A DNA stretch of 64,000 nucleotides from assembly GCA_946402065.1 (NCBI GenBank), contig CAMIVR010000006.1, forward strand, positions 1 to 64,000, written 5' to 3'. Both the position numbers and the translations under genes were made by a program. This document shows, in pieces, positions 1 to 8,674 of the stretch. The notes beneath the pieces were generated by a model. It was not told the DNA's origin. It saw only the letters and a program-made list of their open reading frames with translations, and made no database searches. The stretch's first letter is position 1, and each line of letters opens with the position of its first letter. The stretch is from an uncultured Brevibacillus sp. GTDB taxonomy: Bacteria > Bacillota > Bacilli > Brevibacillales > Brevibacillaceae.

Positions 1-840
1 CCCTTCTCCGCCGAACAGGTTGGTGCCGCCGAGGACAACCGCCGCGATGGCATCGAGCTCAGAGCCTGTACCGGAGTTGGGCGAACCGGTCGACAGGCGG
101 GAGGCGAGAATCACCCCGGCGATCGCCATGATCGCACCGCCGAGCGCATACACGCCCGTTTTCACCCAGACGACATTGATTCCACACAGTCTCGCTGCTT
201 CTTCGTTGTCGCCGATCGTGTAGACATAGCGGCCAAACCGGGTATGCGTGAGCAAAACATGTCCAAGAATCACGACGATCACCATGATGATGACCGGAAT
301 CGGAACAGGTCCGATATAGCCGCGGCCAAGCGCCCGGAAGGCAGAATCGGTAACGGCGATCGGATTTCCCTGAGTGTAGACGAACGCGAGTCCGCTAAGA
401 ATCGTCGTCATCCCGAGCGTCACGATGAACGGCGGGATTTTTTGCGTCGAGACAGCCGTTCCGATGAACAAACCGATGATTCCGCCGAGTACAATCGTCA
501 GCAGCACGGCCAGCGGAATCGGCACGCCGGCGACAATCAAGCCGCTGACGGCGACACCGCTGACGGCAATTTGCGACCCGGCGCTCAAATCGATCCCCCC
601 GGTGATGATGATGAACGTCATGCCGACAGCCATGATGCAGAGAACCGTCGCTTGACGGGTGACGTTGATCAAGTTATCGAGTGTCAGGAAATCTGTCGTG
701 ACCATGGACAAAATGACAAACAGAAGCACGAGTCCGACCATTGTGCTGCCCTTATCAAAAATGAGGTAAAGCGTATCTTTCCAGTTGGCTTGCTTCCTGT
801 CTTGGGCAACCTCAAGACTTGCTGCGTTATCTTTAGGCAC
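1..840 (-). CDS. rbsC: Ribose-type ABC importer permease (partial, C-terminus off window)
   Basis: Membrane permease of a CUT2 (ribose/galactose-type) ABC importer. About 279 residues are visible; the rest lies beyond the left edge. The GTG start at 840-838 follows a G-rich site (GGGGGTGGGG) and overlaps the rbsA stop by 8 nt, so the two are translationally coupled. The family signature GGIDLSAGS sits at residues 81-89 and hydrophobic segments follow. It is the last visible gene of the operon that starts with the LacI-type regulator. The family is certain; ribose as the substrate is inferred from the ribokinase in the same unit. Confidence 0.9.
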   Translation of the reverse strand, partial: MPKDNAASLEVAQDRKQANWKDTLYLIFDKGSTMVGLVLLFVILSMVTTDFLTLDNLINVTRQATVLCIMAVGMTFIIITGGIDLSAGSQIAVSGVAVSGLIVAGVPIPLAVLLTIVLGGIIGLFIGTAVSTQKIPPFIVTLGMTTILSGLAFVYTQGNPIAVTDSAFRALGRGYIGPVPIPVIIMVIVVILGHVLLTHTRFGRYVYTIGDNEEAARLCGINVVWVKTGVYALGGAIMAIAGVILASRLSTGSPNSGTGSELDAIAAVVLGGTNLFGGEG

Positions 841-2335
841 GTACCCCACCCCCAAACGCGAGTTTCAAAATGTTGTCAGGCGTTATCGCTTCCTTGTCGA
901 GAATCCCGGCAATCGCACCTTCGCGCATGACAATGGCCCGGTCGCTCATCCCGACGATTTCCGGTATTTCCGAAGAAATCATAATGATGCCTACCCCTTG
1001 CCCGGCAAGCTGGCTGATTTGGGCAAAAATTTCCGCCTTTGCTCCGACATCTACGCCGCGGCACGGCTCATCGAGAATGAGAATGCGCGGTTCCTGGATG
1101 ATCCAGCGGGACAAGATCGCTTTTTGCTGGTTTCCTCCACTCAAGGTGGAAATGGGCTGCTCCAGGGTGGCCGTTTTGATGTTCAGCTTCTTTTTGTACT
1201 CTTCCGCTACTTGTTTTTCCGCCTTTTTGTTGATCAACAGGTAGCTGACGTATTTTTTCAGGTTGGACATCGTAATGTTGGCACGAACGCTCTGCTTGAG
1301 GGCCAAACCTGTTTCTTTGCGGTTTTCCGTGACAAAGCCGATGCCTAAGCGAATGGCGTCGCTCGGCTTGGCAATCTCCACCTTTTTCCCGTCGATGAAG
1401 ATTTCGCCTTTGTCTTTTTTCAGCATTCCGAAGATGGTTTGGGCAATTTCTGTCCGGCCGGCGCCGACCAATCCGGCGATCCCGAGAATTTCCCCGCGGC
1501 GCAATTCAAAGCTGATATCCCTGATCACTTTGTTCTTGGTCAGATTTTCCACCCGCAGAATCGGCTTGCCCAGCTCGACCTCGGCTTTGTTGAAGTAGTC
1601 CGTCACTTTGCGGTTCACCATTAATTCGACGAGGCTGTCGACGCTTTTCACTTCACTCATCGGCAGTGTTTTGATATGCTGTCCATCGCGCAGGACAGTG
1701 ACGGTATCGCAGATGCGGAAGATTTCATCCATCCTGTGGGAGATGTAGAGAATGCTGACGCCTTTTTGCTTCAACTCCTCAACCAGCGAGAGCAGCACCT
1801 CTGTCTCTCGTTCCGATAGCGACGAGGTCGGCTCATCCATGATCAATATCTTCGCGTTTTGCGAGATGGCCCGGGCGATTTCGACCATTTGCTTTTGTGC
1901 AATGCTGATGTTTTTCACCAACTGCTTCGGGTTGATGTCGATTTGCAAGGACGAAAAAATCTCTGCAGCCGCCTTGTTCATTTTCTTCCAGTCGATCAGT
2001 CCCAGCCGCGTCGTCGGTTGTGTTCCGAGAAAGACGTTTTCCGCCACGGTTTGAAACTTGGCGACATTCAATTCCTGATAGATGCAGTGAATGCCCAGTT
2101 TTTTCGAGAGCTTGGGGTCCATCTGTTCGATTTGATTGCCCTGAAAGGTAATGGTGCCGCTTGTTTTCGAATAGGCACCTGTCAAAATTTTGATCAAGGT
2201 GGACTTACCCGCCCCGTTTTCGCCGACCAATGCGTGCACACTGCCCGGATGGACAGTCAAGGAAACATCAGAGAGCGCTTTTACTCCGGAAAATTCCTTG
2301 CAGATGTTTTTTAACTCCAGAATTGGCGAATCCAA
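833..2335 (-). CDS. rbsA: Ribose-type ABC importer ATPase with two nucleotide-binding domains
   Basis: Cytoplasmic ATPase that powers sugar uptake through the RbsC-type permease. It has two fused ABC domains. The first has Walker A GENGAGKST at residues 38-46. The second has the degenerate P-loop GLVGAGRTE near residue 285 and the signature LSGGNQQK near 400; this asymmetry is usual for RbsA/MglA. I chose TTG at 2335-2333 (500 aa) because AGGAGGG lies about 8 nt before it. An ATG at 2353 would place that ribosome site inside the coding sequence. The gene follows rbsB after about 146 nt containing a strong hairpin and overlaps rbsC by 8 nt. Confidence 0.93.
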   Translation of the reverse strand: MDSPILELKNICKEFSGVKALSDVSLTVHPGSVHALVGENGAGKSTLIKILTGAYSKTSGTITFQGNQIEQMDPKLSKKLGIHCIYQELNVAKFQTVAENVFLGTQPTTRLGLIDWKKMNKAAAEIFSSLQIDINPKQLVKNISIAQKQMVEIARAISQNAKILIMDEPTSSLSERETEVLLSLVEELKQKGVSILYISHRMDEIFRICDTVTVLRDGQHIKTLPMSEVKSVDSLVELMVNRKVTDYFNKAEVELGKPILRVENLTKNKVIRDISFELRRGEILGIAGLVGAGRTEIAQTIFGMLKKDKGEIFIDGKKVEIAKPSDAIRLGIGFVTENRKETGLALKQSVRANITMSNLKKYVSYLLINKKAEKQVAEEYKKKLNIKTATLEQPISTLSGGNQQKAILSRWIIQEPRILILDEPCRGVDVGAKAEIFAQISQLAGQGVGIIMISSEIPEIVGMSDRAIVMREGAIAGILDKEAITPDNILKLAFGGGVRA

Positions 2336-2396
2336 CAGATACCCTCCTCTCATAGCGAAAGCTTTTCGTGGTGATCGTCCGTTGTCCCGGAAGGAA

Positions 2397-2447
2397 CCCC
2401 AAAAGGTGACCGGAGTGCCGCAATCGCGTTCCGGTCCCTTTTTGGGG
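2397..2447 (-). promoter_or_regulatory. Intercistronic hairpin between binding protein and ATPase genes
   Basis: An 18-base arm (CCCCAAAAGGTGACCGGA at 2397-2414) pairs, with one bulge, with 2430-2447 around a 15-nt loop. No U-run follows on the minus strand. It is therefore better read as an mRNA-stabilising or processing element that lets the binding protein be made in excess over ATPase and permease, as known in other binding-protein operons. Partial termination cannot be excluded. Confidence 0.6.
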
Positions 2448-2481
2448 CCCCTTCATGAAGCGGGAAGGGACCCGGGCGCAA

Positions 2482-3465
2482 TTATTTTTTGAAGTACTCA
2501 TCTACGTTGGATTTGTCCATGAGCAGTACGGGGATGCTGATGTTTTTATCAAGTGTTTTGCCGTTGATCGCTTCGATGGCCGCTTTTACCGCTTCTTCCC
2601 CGATTTTTTCCGGCTGCTGCTGGATCATCGCGAGAATTTTGCCTTCGCGGATACCTTCTGCCGCTTCCGGCGTCACGTCAAAGCCGACGATTTTGGTGTT
2701 CGTTTGTTTGGCCGAGTCAAGAGCGGCGAGAGCACCGAGGACGCTGTTTTCTGCCGTAGCGTAGATGTAGTTGACATCTGGGTTTGCCTGCAGGATGTTT
2801 TCCACGGTAGCCATCGATTTTTCGCGGTCATAGCCCGGTTGGTCGTTGAGAATGGTTACGCCTTTGACATTGCTGAGCACTTCTTTGAAGCCGCGCAGGC
2901 GCTCTTTCTGTACGAAGGATTGAACGTGTGTAACGACGGCTATTTTGACGTCTTTGCCGTCGGCTTCAATCTGTTTTTTCAAGTATTCGCCGATTTGTTT
3001 GCCCGCTTCGTAGTTTTCTGTTCCGATAAATGTATCGACCTTGTCGCTAGGCACGACGGAGTCCGCCGTAATGACCGGGATGCCTTTGGCTTTTGCTTCC
3101 TCCACGACCGGTACGACGCCGGCGTTGTCGACGGCCAGCACGATCAGGCCGTTCACGCCTTTTTGCATGTAGTCCTCAATCGCCGATACTTGCTTGGCGA
3201 GATCGAGGTTCGGGTCGTTGACGAGCAGCTTGACGCCTGCTTCTTCTGCCGCTTTTTTCATTCCCTTGTCGATGTCGATAAAAAACTGGTGGCGAAGCGT
3301 TGCCGTCGTGACGCCGATCGTAATCTCTTTTTTGGCGTCGCCCGCAGAAGCAGGCGCGCTTGTTTCAGGCTGTTTCTCTGCCGTGTTGGTGCCGGAGCCG
3401 CCGCCACAGCCTGCCAGTGCCAGTACCAAAGCCGCTGTTGCCAAGATTGAAGCTTTTTTGAACAT
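2482..3465 (-). CDS. Sugar ABC importer substrate-binding lipoprotein
   Basis: Extracellular sugar-binding lipoprotein of the Peripla_BP_4 (RbsB-like) family, 327 aa. The N-terminus is a lipoprotein signal peptide ending LALAGC, with Cys20 as the lipidation site, followed by a Gly/Thr-rich linker. The mature domain starts near residue 48 with KEITIGVTTATLRHQF and keeps RbsB-like blocks such as IVGFDVTPEAAEGI near 240. It lies 53 nt after the M20 deacylase and precedes rbsA. The ligand cannot be read from sequence. The gene order binding protein, ATPase, permease differs from classical rbsDACB, so a ribose-containing derivative is as likely as free ribose. Confidence 0.9.
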   Translation of the reverse strand: MFKKASILATAALVLALAGCGGGSGTNTAEKQPETSAPASAGDAKKEITIGVTTATLRHQFFIDIDKGMKKAAEEAGVKLLVNDPNLDLAKQVSAIEDYMQKGVNGLIVLAVDNAGVVPVVEEAKAKGIPVITADSVVPSDKVDTFIGTENYEAGKQIGEYLKKQIEADGKDVKIAVVTHVQSFVQKERLRGFKEVLSNVKGVTILNDQPGYDREKSMATVENILQANPDVNYIYATAENSVLGALAALDSAKQTNTKIVGFDVTPEAAEGIREGKILAMIQQQPEKIGEEAVKAAIEAINGKTLDKNISIPVLLMDKSNVDEYFKK

Positions 3466-3518
3466 TTCTCATAACCCCCATTGTCTTTGGATGATGTTTG
3501 ACCTTTCTGCTTGTATCG

Positions 3519-4793
3519 TTAGGAGTCGATACCACACCAGGAAATGATAAAGCTCGCATAAACCTCGATCAGCGTCAGGAACTGATCAATCGGAACGGAT
3601 TCATCGATGCAATGGCACTGGCGGGGATCGCCGCAGCCGAGGATAATCGTAGGAATATTGGCAAAACCGGCAAGCAGGCGGGCGTCACAACCGGCAGGCA
3701 TCCCTTCAATGACGACGTCCTGTTGTAAAATGCCGCCAAGCACTTGCCTGATTTCCTGAATGAACGGATGCGTCAAAGGCGTTTCAAAAGGAAAGCCTTC
3801 CTGATAAACCGTTACCTGTGGCGGATGTGCCTGCAGCCATTCGTCGCCTTTGACAACGCTGTCAATTGCGGCCAGCACGTCACCGTGTATGCGCTCGCGC
3901 GTAGCCGCGTACGATTCCCGCGGGTTCGGCTGATAGTGCAGACACGTCTTGAGCGTGCACGAGCCGGGAACGACAGATCCGGCAATGCCGCCTTTGATCT
4001 CGCCGAGGTTGATCGTCGGACCAGGGAGCAGCGGGTGTCGCTCCGTCATCAGCCAGCGATGCTCCAGCTCTTTGAGCGACTGGTAGATTTTGATCGCTTT
4101 GTCGATCGCGTTGACACCTTCCCAAAGCTGGCTGGAGTGCAGGCTTTTGCCCTCGACCGTAATCTCGTGGAACAAAAAGCCCATGTGTGCCGGCTGGATG
4201 TGCAGCTGCGTCGGTTCGCCGACGATCGCCGCATCGGCGGTGTAGCCGCGTTCGACACAAGCCAGCGTACCGTTGCCGCCGCCTTCTTCATCGACGACGG
4301 ACTGAATGATCAGATCTCCCTTGAGCCGAATGCCCAGGGTGTGGATCACTTGTGCGGCCATCATCATCGCTGCGAGCGATCCTTTCATATCGGTCGAGCC
4401 CAAGCCGTAGAGCACATTTCCTTTTACTGCTCCCGAGAACGGGTCGTCCGCCCATTTGCTGCGGTCGCCGAACGGCATCGTATCGACATGTCCGTTGAGG
4501 ATGAGCGATCTGCCGCCGCCCGTGCCTTTTAACGTACCGACAACGTTGGGTCGGCCTTCGTTGCTGTGGCCGAGATTGGCGCCGGGGTATTTTTTAATTT
4601 TTTCATCGTCGACCAGAAACTCGTCGATCTGAAAGCCGAGCTGCTCCAGCTTTTCTTTGATGATGGCTTGTCCGGCCTGTTCATTCCCGCCAAGTACGCC
4701 GTGTCCGATGACTTGTGTGTCGGTTTGAACCAGGCGGGACAAAAAGCTGATATACTCTTCCTTGTTTTGCAATACCGTCTCTTTCACCTGCAT
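3519..4793 (-). CDS. M20 family deacylase/peptidase (ArgE/DapE-like)
   Basis: Zinc-dependent amidohydrolase of the M20 family, 424 aa, which removes acyl or aminoacyl groups from amides. Visible catalytic features are NGHVDT at residues 100-105 (metal His102, Asp104), STDMKGS around Asp135, and VDEEGGG with the catalytic Glu pair at 169-170. The central lid domain spans about 195-310. ATG at 4793 is taken as the start; the ribosome site (GAGTGGTG) is weak, and an in-frame GTG at 4805 is possible. It sits inside a sugar-import operon between the amidotransferase-like gene and the binding protein. That suggests the imported compound carries an N-acyl or amide group; this is inference. Confidence 0.85.
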   Translation of the reverse strand: MQVKETVLQNKEEYISFLSRLVQTDTQVIGHGVLGGNEQAGQAIIKEKLEQLGFQIDEFLVDDEKIKKYPGANLGHSNEGRPNVVGTLKGTGGGRSLILNGHVDTMPFGDRSKWADDPFSGAVKGNVLYGLGSTDMKGSLAAMMMAAQVIHTLGIRLKGDLIIQSVVDEEGGGNGTLACVERGYTADAAIVGEPTQLHIQPAHMGFLFHEITVEGKSLHSSQLWEGVNAIDKAIKIYQSLKELEHRWLMTERHPLLPGPTINLGEIKGGIAGSVVPGSCTLKTCLHYQPNPRESYAATRERIHGDVLAAIDSVVKGDEWLQAHPPQVTVYQEGFPFETPLTHPFIQEIRQVLGGILQQDVVIEGMPAGCDARLLAGFANIPTIILGCGDPRQCHCIDESVPIDQFLTLIEVYASFIISWCGIDS

Positions 4794-4836
4794 GCATATC
4801 ACCACTCTTTTGTCATGTCAGTTCAAATGCCTGATC

Positions 4837-5571
4837 TTACCGCTTGATATGCTCGAGAATGCGGGCCCACAGCGTCTGATAGTGCTCCCACTCCATGAAT
4901 TCCTTCGGCCCCCAATGCGGCGCGCAATCGCTGGCAAAGCACGCTGTTTTGCCTTTGCCGTATTGGCCTGTGACGATAAACGGATCATTGTCGATGCTGA
5001 CCAATACGTCCGCACCGGCTTTCGCCGTGAAGCGATTGTAGCCGAGGAAGCGCGGCCAGTCGCCCAAGCCTTCTGTAATCGCATGCGCTTTGACTGTATG
5101 CGGCTGTACGCCCTGCGGTTTTTCCACGCGGTCATCGACATCCATCAGCTCAACAGGGAGCACGTCGGCGAGAACCGTATTTTTGTAGTTGGCTTTGCCT
5201 TCAATGCCCATAAACGACAGGTAGCCGCCGATCATCATGAAACCGCCGCCGCGTGCGACGTATTCGCGGATCAGCTCAAGGCTGTTCGGAATGATCTCCA
5301 TTTGATAGAAGGTCGCGTTTTGCAAGAGGAACGTATTGCTGCCGATATCACTCAGCACAATCGCATCGTACTTTTCCAGCTCTTCCAGCGTCTTCGGAAA
5401 ACGCACCTGCACTTCGTGTGCCGGCATGTAATCGACGTCGACGTTCGCGTTGCGCAGGCACTGGAGCAAATACGTCGCGCCTTCCTCGTACTTGGTCGAA
5501 GTAAAGCTGTCATACCCTTTCGTATGGATCATATGAATGACCCACGATTCACCAACAAACAATACTTTCAC
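4837..5571 (-). CDS. PF07090-type glutamine amidotransferase-like protein
   Basis: A 244-aa cytoplasmic protein of the GATase1_like/ThuA-related group. The N-terminus MKVLFVGESWVIHMIHTKG is typical of the family. The core has strand-loop elements YDAIVLSDIGSN (about 75-86) and YVARGGGFMMIGGYLSF (about 115-131), and the C-terminus has CFASDCAPHWGP. I start it at GTG 5571-5569, preceded by AGAGAGGTG; the open frame extends upstream only with sequence antisense-like to rbsK. No member reaction is known to me. ThuA-like relatives act in sugar catabolism, which fits the neighbouring ribokinase (22 nt upstream) and sugar importer. Confidence 0.75.
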   Translation of the reverse strand: MKVLFVGESWVIHMIHTKGYDSFTSTKYEEGATYLLQCLRNANVDVDYMPAHEVQVRFPKTLEELEKYDAIVLSDIGSNTFLLQNATFYQMEIIPNSLELIREYVARGGGFMMIGGYLSFMGIEGKANYKNTVLADVLPVELMDVDDRVEKPQGVQPHTVKAHAITEGLGDWPRFLGYNRFTAKAGADVLVSIDNDPFIVTGQYGKGKTACFASDCAPHWGPKEFMEWEHYQTLWARILEHIKR

Positions 5572-5593
5572 AGCGAAACACCTCTCTGTCGTT

Positions 5594-6517
5594 TTATTTG
5601 CATTCCAAGTGGCAGGTTTCAGCAAAGCGCAGCACTTCTTCCAGCGTCGGCATGCCCAGTTGGGCACCAAACTTGCTGACCGCCAGCGCTGCAACTTTAT
5701 TGGCAAACGCGATGACCTCGGCCTGCGGCTTGCCGATGCCGAGCGCGTATGTGAGCCCGGCATTGAAGGCATCGCCCGCTCCGGTCGTATCGACGACAGG
5801 TACGCGATAGCTGCCTACTCGCTGCAATGCCTGGCCGCTCGTTTTGTAGGCGACTCCCTCTGCCCCCAGTGTGGTGATGACCGTCCGCACGCCTTGGGCC
5901 AACAGTGCATCGATCCCTTTTTCCAGCTCCGGTTCGCCGTCAGCGAGAATCGCCAGCTCGGTTTCGTTCGGCGTCAAGTAATCGATACAGGCCAGCAGTT
6001 CACCCGGAAGCTTTTGGGCCGGGGCCGGGTTCAAAATCACTGTTTTCCCCAGCCGCTTCGCTACCTGTGACACATAGCAGACGGTTTCCAGGGGAATTTC
6101 CATCTGCAGCAGGACAAAATCGGCCTGTTTGATCATATCTATGTGGGCGTCGATGTCTTCTTTTGTGCAGTAAGCATTTGCTCCCGGGACGACGACGATG
6201 CTGTTTTCTTCTTCGGTCAACAGGATAAACGCTGTTCCCGTGCTGCTCGATTCAATCGTTTTCACTGCGGTTTTGTCCACACCGGCGGATTCGAGCGAGT
6301 TGACCAGCTCATCCGCGAAGAAGTCCTTGCCGACACTGCCGATCAGCGATACCTCCGCGCCAAGTCGGGCGAGCGCTACTGCTTGATTGGCCCCTTTCCC
6401 GCCCGGTACAAACTGCATGCTTTTGCCCAGAATCGTTTCTCCCATGACAGGCGGTCGTGCTGCCTGTACAACCAAATCCATGTTCAAGCTTCCTATTACG
6501 ACGATTTTTGGCCTCAC
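5594..6517 (-). CDS. rbsK: Ribokinase (PfkB family)
   Basis: ATP-dependent sugar kinase converting D-ribose (or a close furanose) to the 5-phosphate; 307 aa, normal for the family. Visible signatures are the substrate motif GGKGANQAVALARLG near residues 39-53 and the PfkB signature DTTGAGDAFNAG near 249-260, with the catalytic Asp in GAGD. The GTG start at 6517 has GGAG upstream. It lies 79 nt after the LacI-type regulator and 22 nt before the amidotransferase-like gene, so it belongs to the same transcript. It is the best evidence that the operon handles a ribose moiety. Confidence 0.93.
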   Translation of the reverse strand: MRPKIVVIGSLNMDLVVQAARPPVMGETILGKSMQFVPGGKGANQAVALARLGAEVSLIGSVGKDFFADELVNSLESAGVDKTAVKTIESSSTGTAFILLTEEENSIVVVPGANAYCTKEDIDAHIDMIKQADFVLLQMEIPLETVCYVSQVAKRLGKTVILNPAPAQKLPGELLACIDYLTPNETELAILADGEPELEKGIDALLAQGVRTVITTLGAEGVAYKTSGQALQRVGSYRVPVVDTTGAGDAFNAGLTYALGIGKPQAEVIAFANKVAALAVSKFGAQLGMPTLEEVLRFAETCHLECK

Positions 6518-6596
6518 TTTTCAAGTACTCCTTCTGTAGAAAACGTCTTGTCGGGTTTATAAGACTGGAGCTGATCGTTTTGACCGACCGTTTATG

Positions 6597-7604
6597 TCAG
6601 GTCTGCATCGGTTTGCTGGTCGAGTCTCTGACAATCAGCGAGACGTCCAGTTCGATCACTTCATGATGGTTCGAGGATTGGTTGATGCGCTCAATTAGCT
6701 TGTGGGCTGCCAATTCTCCGATCTGGTAGATCGGCTGGGCGATCGTCGTCAGCTCGGGCTGGGTGATTTGCGTCAGGTTCACGCCGTCAAATCCGCAGAC
6801 AGCCACTTGCCCAGGTACGGCAATGCCTTTTTTGTGCAAGCTCTTTAACACGCCGACAGCCATCAGGTCATTGCCAGCAAAAACGCCGTCGACGTCAGGA
6901 TGCTTAGCCAGCAATTCATCTGCCGCCTGCATGCCTCCCTCGATGGTGAAATACCCTGGAACCTGCAAAGTCGGTGAATACCAGGGAAATGTCCTGGCCA
7001 CAGCTTCATAGCCTTCCAGCCGTTCTCTTGCTGTGATCAGCTCCTGCGGCCCGTAGACGTGGGCAATTTTTTTACAGCCTACCGACAGCAAATGCTGCAC
7101 GGCTGCCCGCGCCCCATCGGCATTGTTGACCCGAATGACGCAGCCGGCGCCTGTAATCGGCGTGCGGTCCAGCACGACGAACGGAATCCGGGATTCTTCC
7201 ATCCGCTCGACATCCTCCTGAACCAGGTTGTTGGTCGCAAAAATAATCCCGTCGACGTACTTCTGCTTCAATACTTCGATGTACGAGCGCTCTTTTACAC
7301 CCAGATCGTCAGAGTTGCACAGAATGACCGTAAAACCGTTCTGTTTTGCCACATCCTCTACACCTCTGGCCAAACCGGGGAAGAATGGATTGGAAATATC
7401 GGGCAGAATTAACGCAAGCGTCTTCGTCCGTTTACCCGCCAATCCGCGAGCTACCTGGTTGGGCTCAAATTGCAATTGCTTCATCGCTCTTTTCACTTTT
7501 TGCTCGGTTTCGCTGTTCACGTACCCCTTTTGATTCATGACCCGCGAAACGGTCGCAACGGAAACACCGGCTAGCTTCGCCACATCCCTGATCGTTGCAG
7601 CCAT
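6597..7604 (-). CDS. LacI family transcriptional regulator of the sugar operon
   Basis: DNA-binding repressor, 335 aa, with an N-terminal LacI helix-turn-helix (TIRDVAKLAGVSVATVSRVM, residues 4-23), a hinge and a periplasmic-binding-protein-like effector domain (TLALILPDISNPFFPGL onward). It is most like RbsR/CcpA-type members. Start ATG 7604 is preceded by GGTGGTGAA; an in-frame GTG at 7619 is the alternative. It is the first gene of the operon, and matching palindromes lie between it and its promoter. It therefore probably represses itself and all downstream genes until ribose or a derivative binds. Confidence 0.92.
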   Translation of the reverse strand: MAATIRDVAKLAGVSVATVSRVMNQKGYVNSETEQKVKRAMKQLQFEPNQVARGLAGKRTKTLALILPDISNPFFPGLARGVEDVAKQNGFTVILCNSDDLGVKERSYIEVLKQKYVDGIIFATNNLVQEDVERMEESRIPFVVLDRTPITGAGCVIRVNNADGARAAVQHLLSVGCKKIAHVYGPQELITARERLEGYEAVARTFPWYSPTLQVPGYFTIEGGMQAADELLAKHPDVDGVFAGNDLMAVGVLKSLHKKGIAVPGQVAVCGFDGVNLTQITQPELTTIAQPIYQIGELAAHKLIERINQSSNHHEVIELDVSLIVRDSTSKPMQT

Positions 7605-7638
7605 TCGATTCTTCACCACCGGATATTTGCAACCGATG

Positions 7639-7705
7639 TGTAACCGGTTACATAAATGTTAGAAAAAAATGGTTACAACTGAAATTTAGTTTGTGTAACC
7701 GGTTT
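7639..7705 (-). promoter_or_regulatory. LacI/cre-type operator cluster
   Basis: The perfect 14-bp palindrome TGTAACCGGTTACA lies at 7639-7652. A half-site TGGTTACA is at 7670-7677, and a near-perfect copy TGTAACCGGTTT is at 7694-7705, directly downstream of the -10 box. The sequence also fits the CcpA cre consensus TGWNANCGNTNWCA, so it may serve the encoded regulator, CcpA, or both. Confidence 0.75.
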
Positions 7706-7710
7706 CTCAT

Positions 7711-7739
7711 AGAATACTTTGACTTTTATGTCTTGTCAA
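7711..7739 (-). promoter_or_regulatory. Sigma-A promoter of the sugar operon
   Basis: On the minus strand, -35 TTGACA (7739-7734), a 17-nt spacer and -10 TATTCT (7716-7711). The start point would fall inside the operator at 7694-7705, the usual geometry for LacI-type repression. The leader to the regulator start is about 100 nt. Confidence 0.75.
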
Positions 7740-7917
7740 TATAGCGTTTACATTCTAATCATTTTTTCATTTGTGCCGATTCTTGTTCTTGCTGTATGAA
7801 CGGTATTTGATCAATCATTTCAGCTCGTTGACAGAAACTCTCTTGCATAATTTCACCAGAAATGACAAAGACCATAGGTATACGTTTGCCCGAATTAAAG
7901 CGAAGAAGGAGACTGTC

Positions 7918-8673
7918 ATGTTGAAACGCGGCCTGCAAGCAATTATCCTCATCAGCTCCCTACTCCCGGTTCTTCTCTACACAACGACAACGCATGCGCT
8001 GCTGAAAAAGGACCGCAAGTACTACGAAGCGCGCGGTGAAGTAGTCTGGGAAGTACCGACACAGCAAAAAGTAATGGCACTGACGTTTGATGACGGCCCC
8101 AATCCCAATTACACACCGCAGATTTTACAATTGCTCAAGCAGTACAAGGCGAGGGCGACATTCTTCCTCGTCGGTTCCCGCGTGAAAAGCTACCCGGACA
8201 TTGCTCGTCGAGCGGCACAGGAAGGGCATGAATTGGCCAACCATACGTTTCGACACCCATACATGAAACGGCTGTCGGCCGAAGGGATCCGCGAAGAAAT
8301 ACTCAAAACACAGCAAATGATTACCGACGCGACCGGACAAAAGCCGCACCTGTTTCGACCGCCAGGCGGCTATTACAACGATCGGGTTGTCAATACGGCA
8401 AAGCAGGAAGGGTTCTTGGTGGTCATGTGGTCCTGGCACCAGGATACGCGTGACTGGACTGACCCCGGCGTGCGGAGGATCGTCAACAAAGTGTTGAAAA
8501 ATGCCCGCCCCGGAGACATCGTTTTGTTCCACGATCACGGCGGCGACCGCCAGCAAACTGTAAACGCGCTCAAAGAAATACTGCCAGAGTTGAAACGCCA
8601 GGGCTACAAATTTGTCACGGTCTCCGAACTGCTCAAACTGCGCAATCAATTTCCCGTAAATCGCACAGATTAA
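7918..8673 (+). CDS. Secreted polysaccharide deacetylase (NodB/CE4)
   Basis: Extracytoplasmic metal-dependent deacetylase acting on N-acetyl groups of cell-wall or other glycans; 251 aa. The N-terminus is a signal peptide (about residues 1-27, ending THA). All five CE4 motifs are visible: TFDDGP (catalytic and metal Asp), HTFRHP (metal His pair), RPPGG, DTRDW and LFHDHGG. The ATG at 7918 follows AGAAGGAG by 7 nt, which excludes the longer open frame upstream. It stands alone, divergent from the LacI operon, with a hairpin directly after the stop. Peptidoglycan N-acetylglucosamine is the likeliest substrate by family. Confidence 0.92.
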   Translation: MLKRGLQAIILISSLLPVLLYTTTTHALLKKDRKYYEARGEVVWEVPTQQKVMALTFDDGPNPNYTPQILQLLKQYKARATFFLVGSRVKSYPDIARRAAQEGHELANHTFRHPYMKRLSAEGIREEILKTQQMITDATGQKPHLFRPPGGYYNDRVVNTAKQEGFLVVMWSWHQDTRDWTDPGVRRIVNKVLKNARPGDIVLFHDHGGDRQQTVNALKEILPELKRQGYKFVTVSELLKLRNQFPVNRTD

Positions 8674-8674
8674 T

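Noticed and set aside
2455-3450. 331-codon plus-strand open frame antisense to the sugar-binding protein gene
   Set aside because: Cys/Phe/Arg-rich translation with no domain. The minus-strand frame has a signal peptide and clear family blocks. The same applies to long antisense frames at 41086-42222, 43587-44330, 47449-48153 and 13244-13981.
5572-5772. 67-residue N-terminal extension of the amidotransferase-like protein
   Set aside because: Arg/Ser-rich translation antisense-like to ribokinase coding sequence. The GTG at 5571 has a ribosome site and begins with the conserved family N-terminus.
6518-6596. Separate promoter/operator between the LacI-type gene and rbsK
   Set aside because: CGACCG-like half-sites are present, but no -35/-10 pair and no copy of the upstream operator could be found. 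Co-transcription is simpler.
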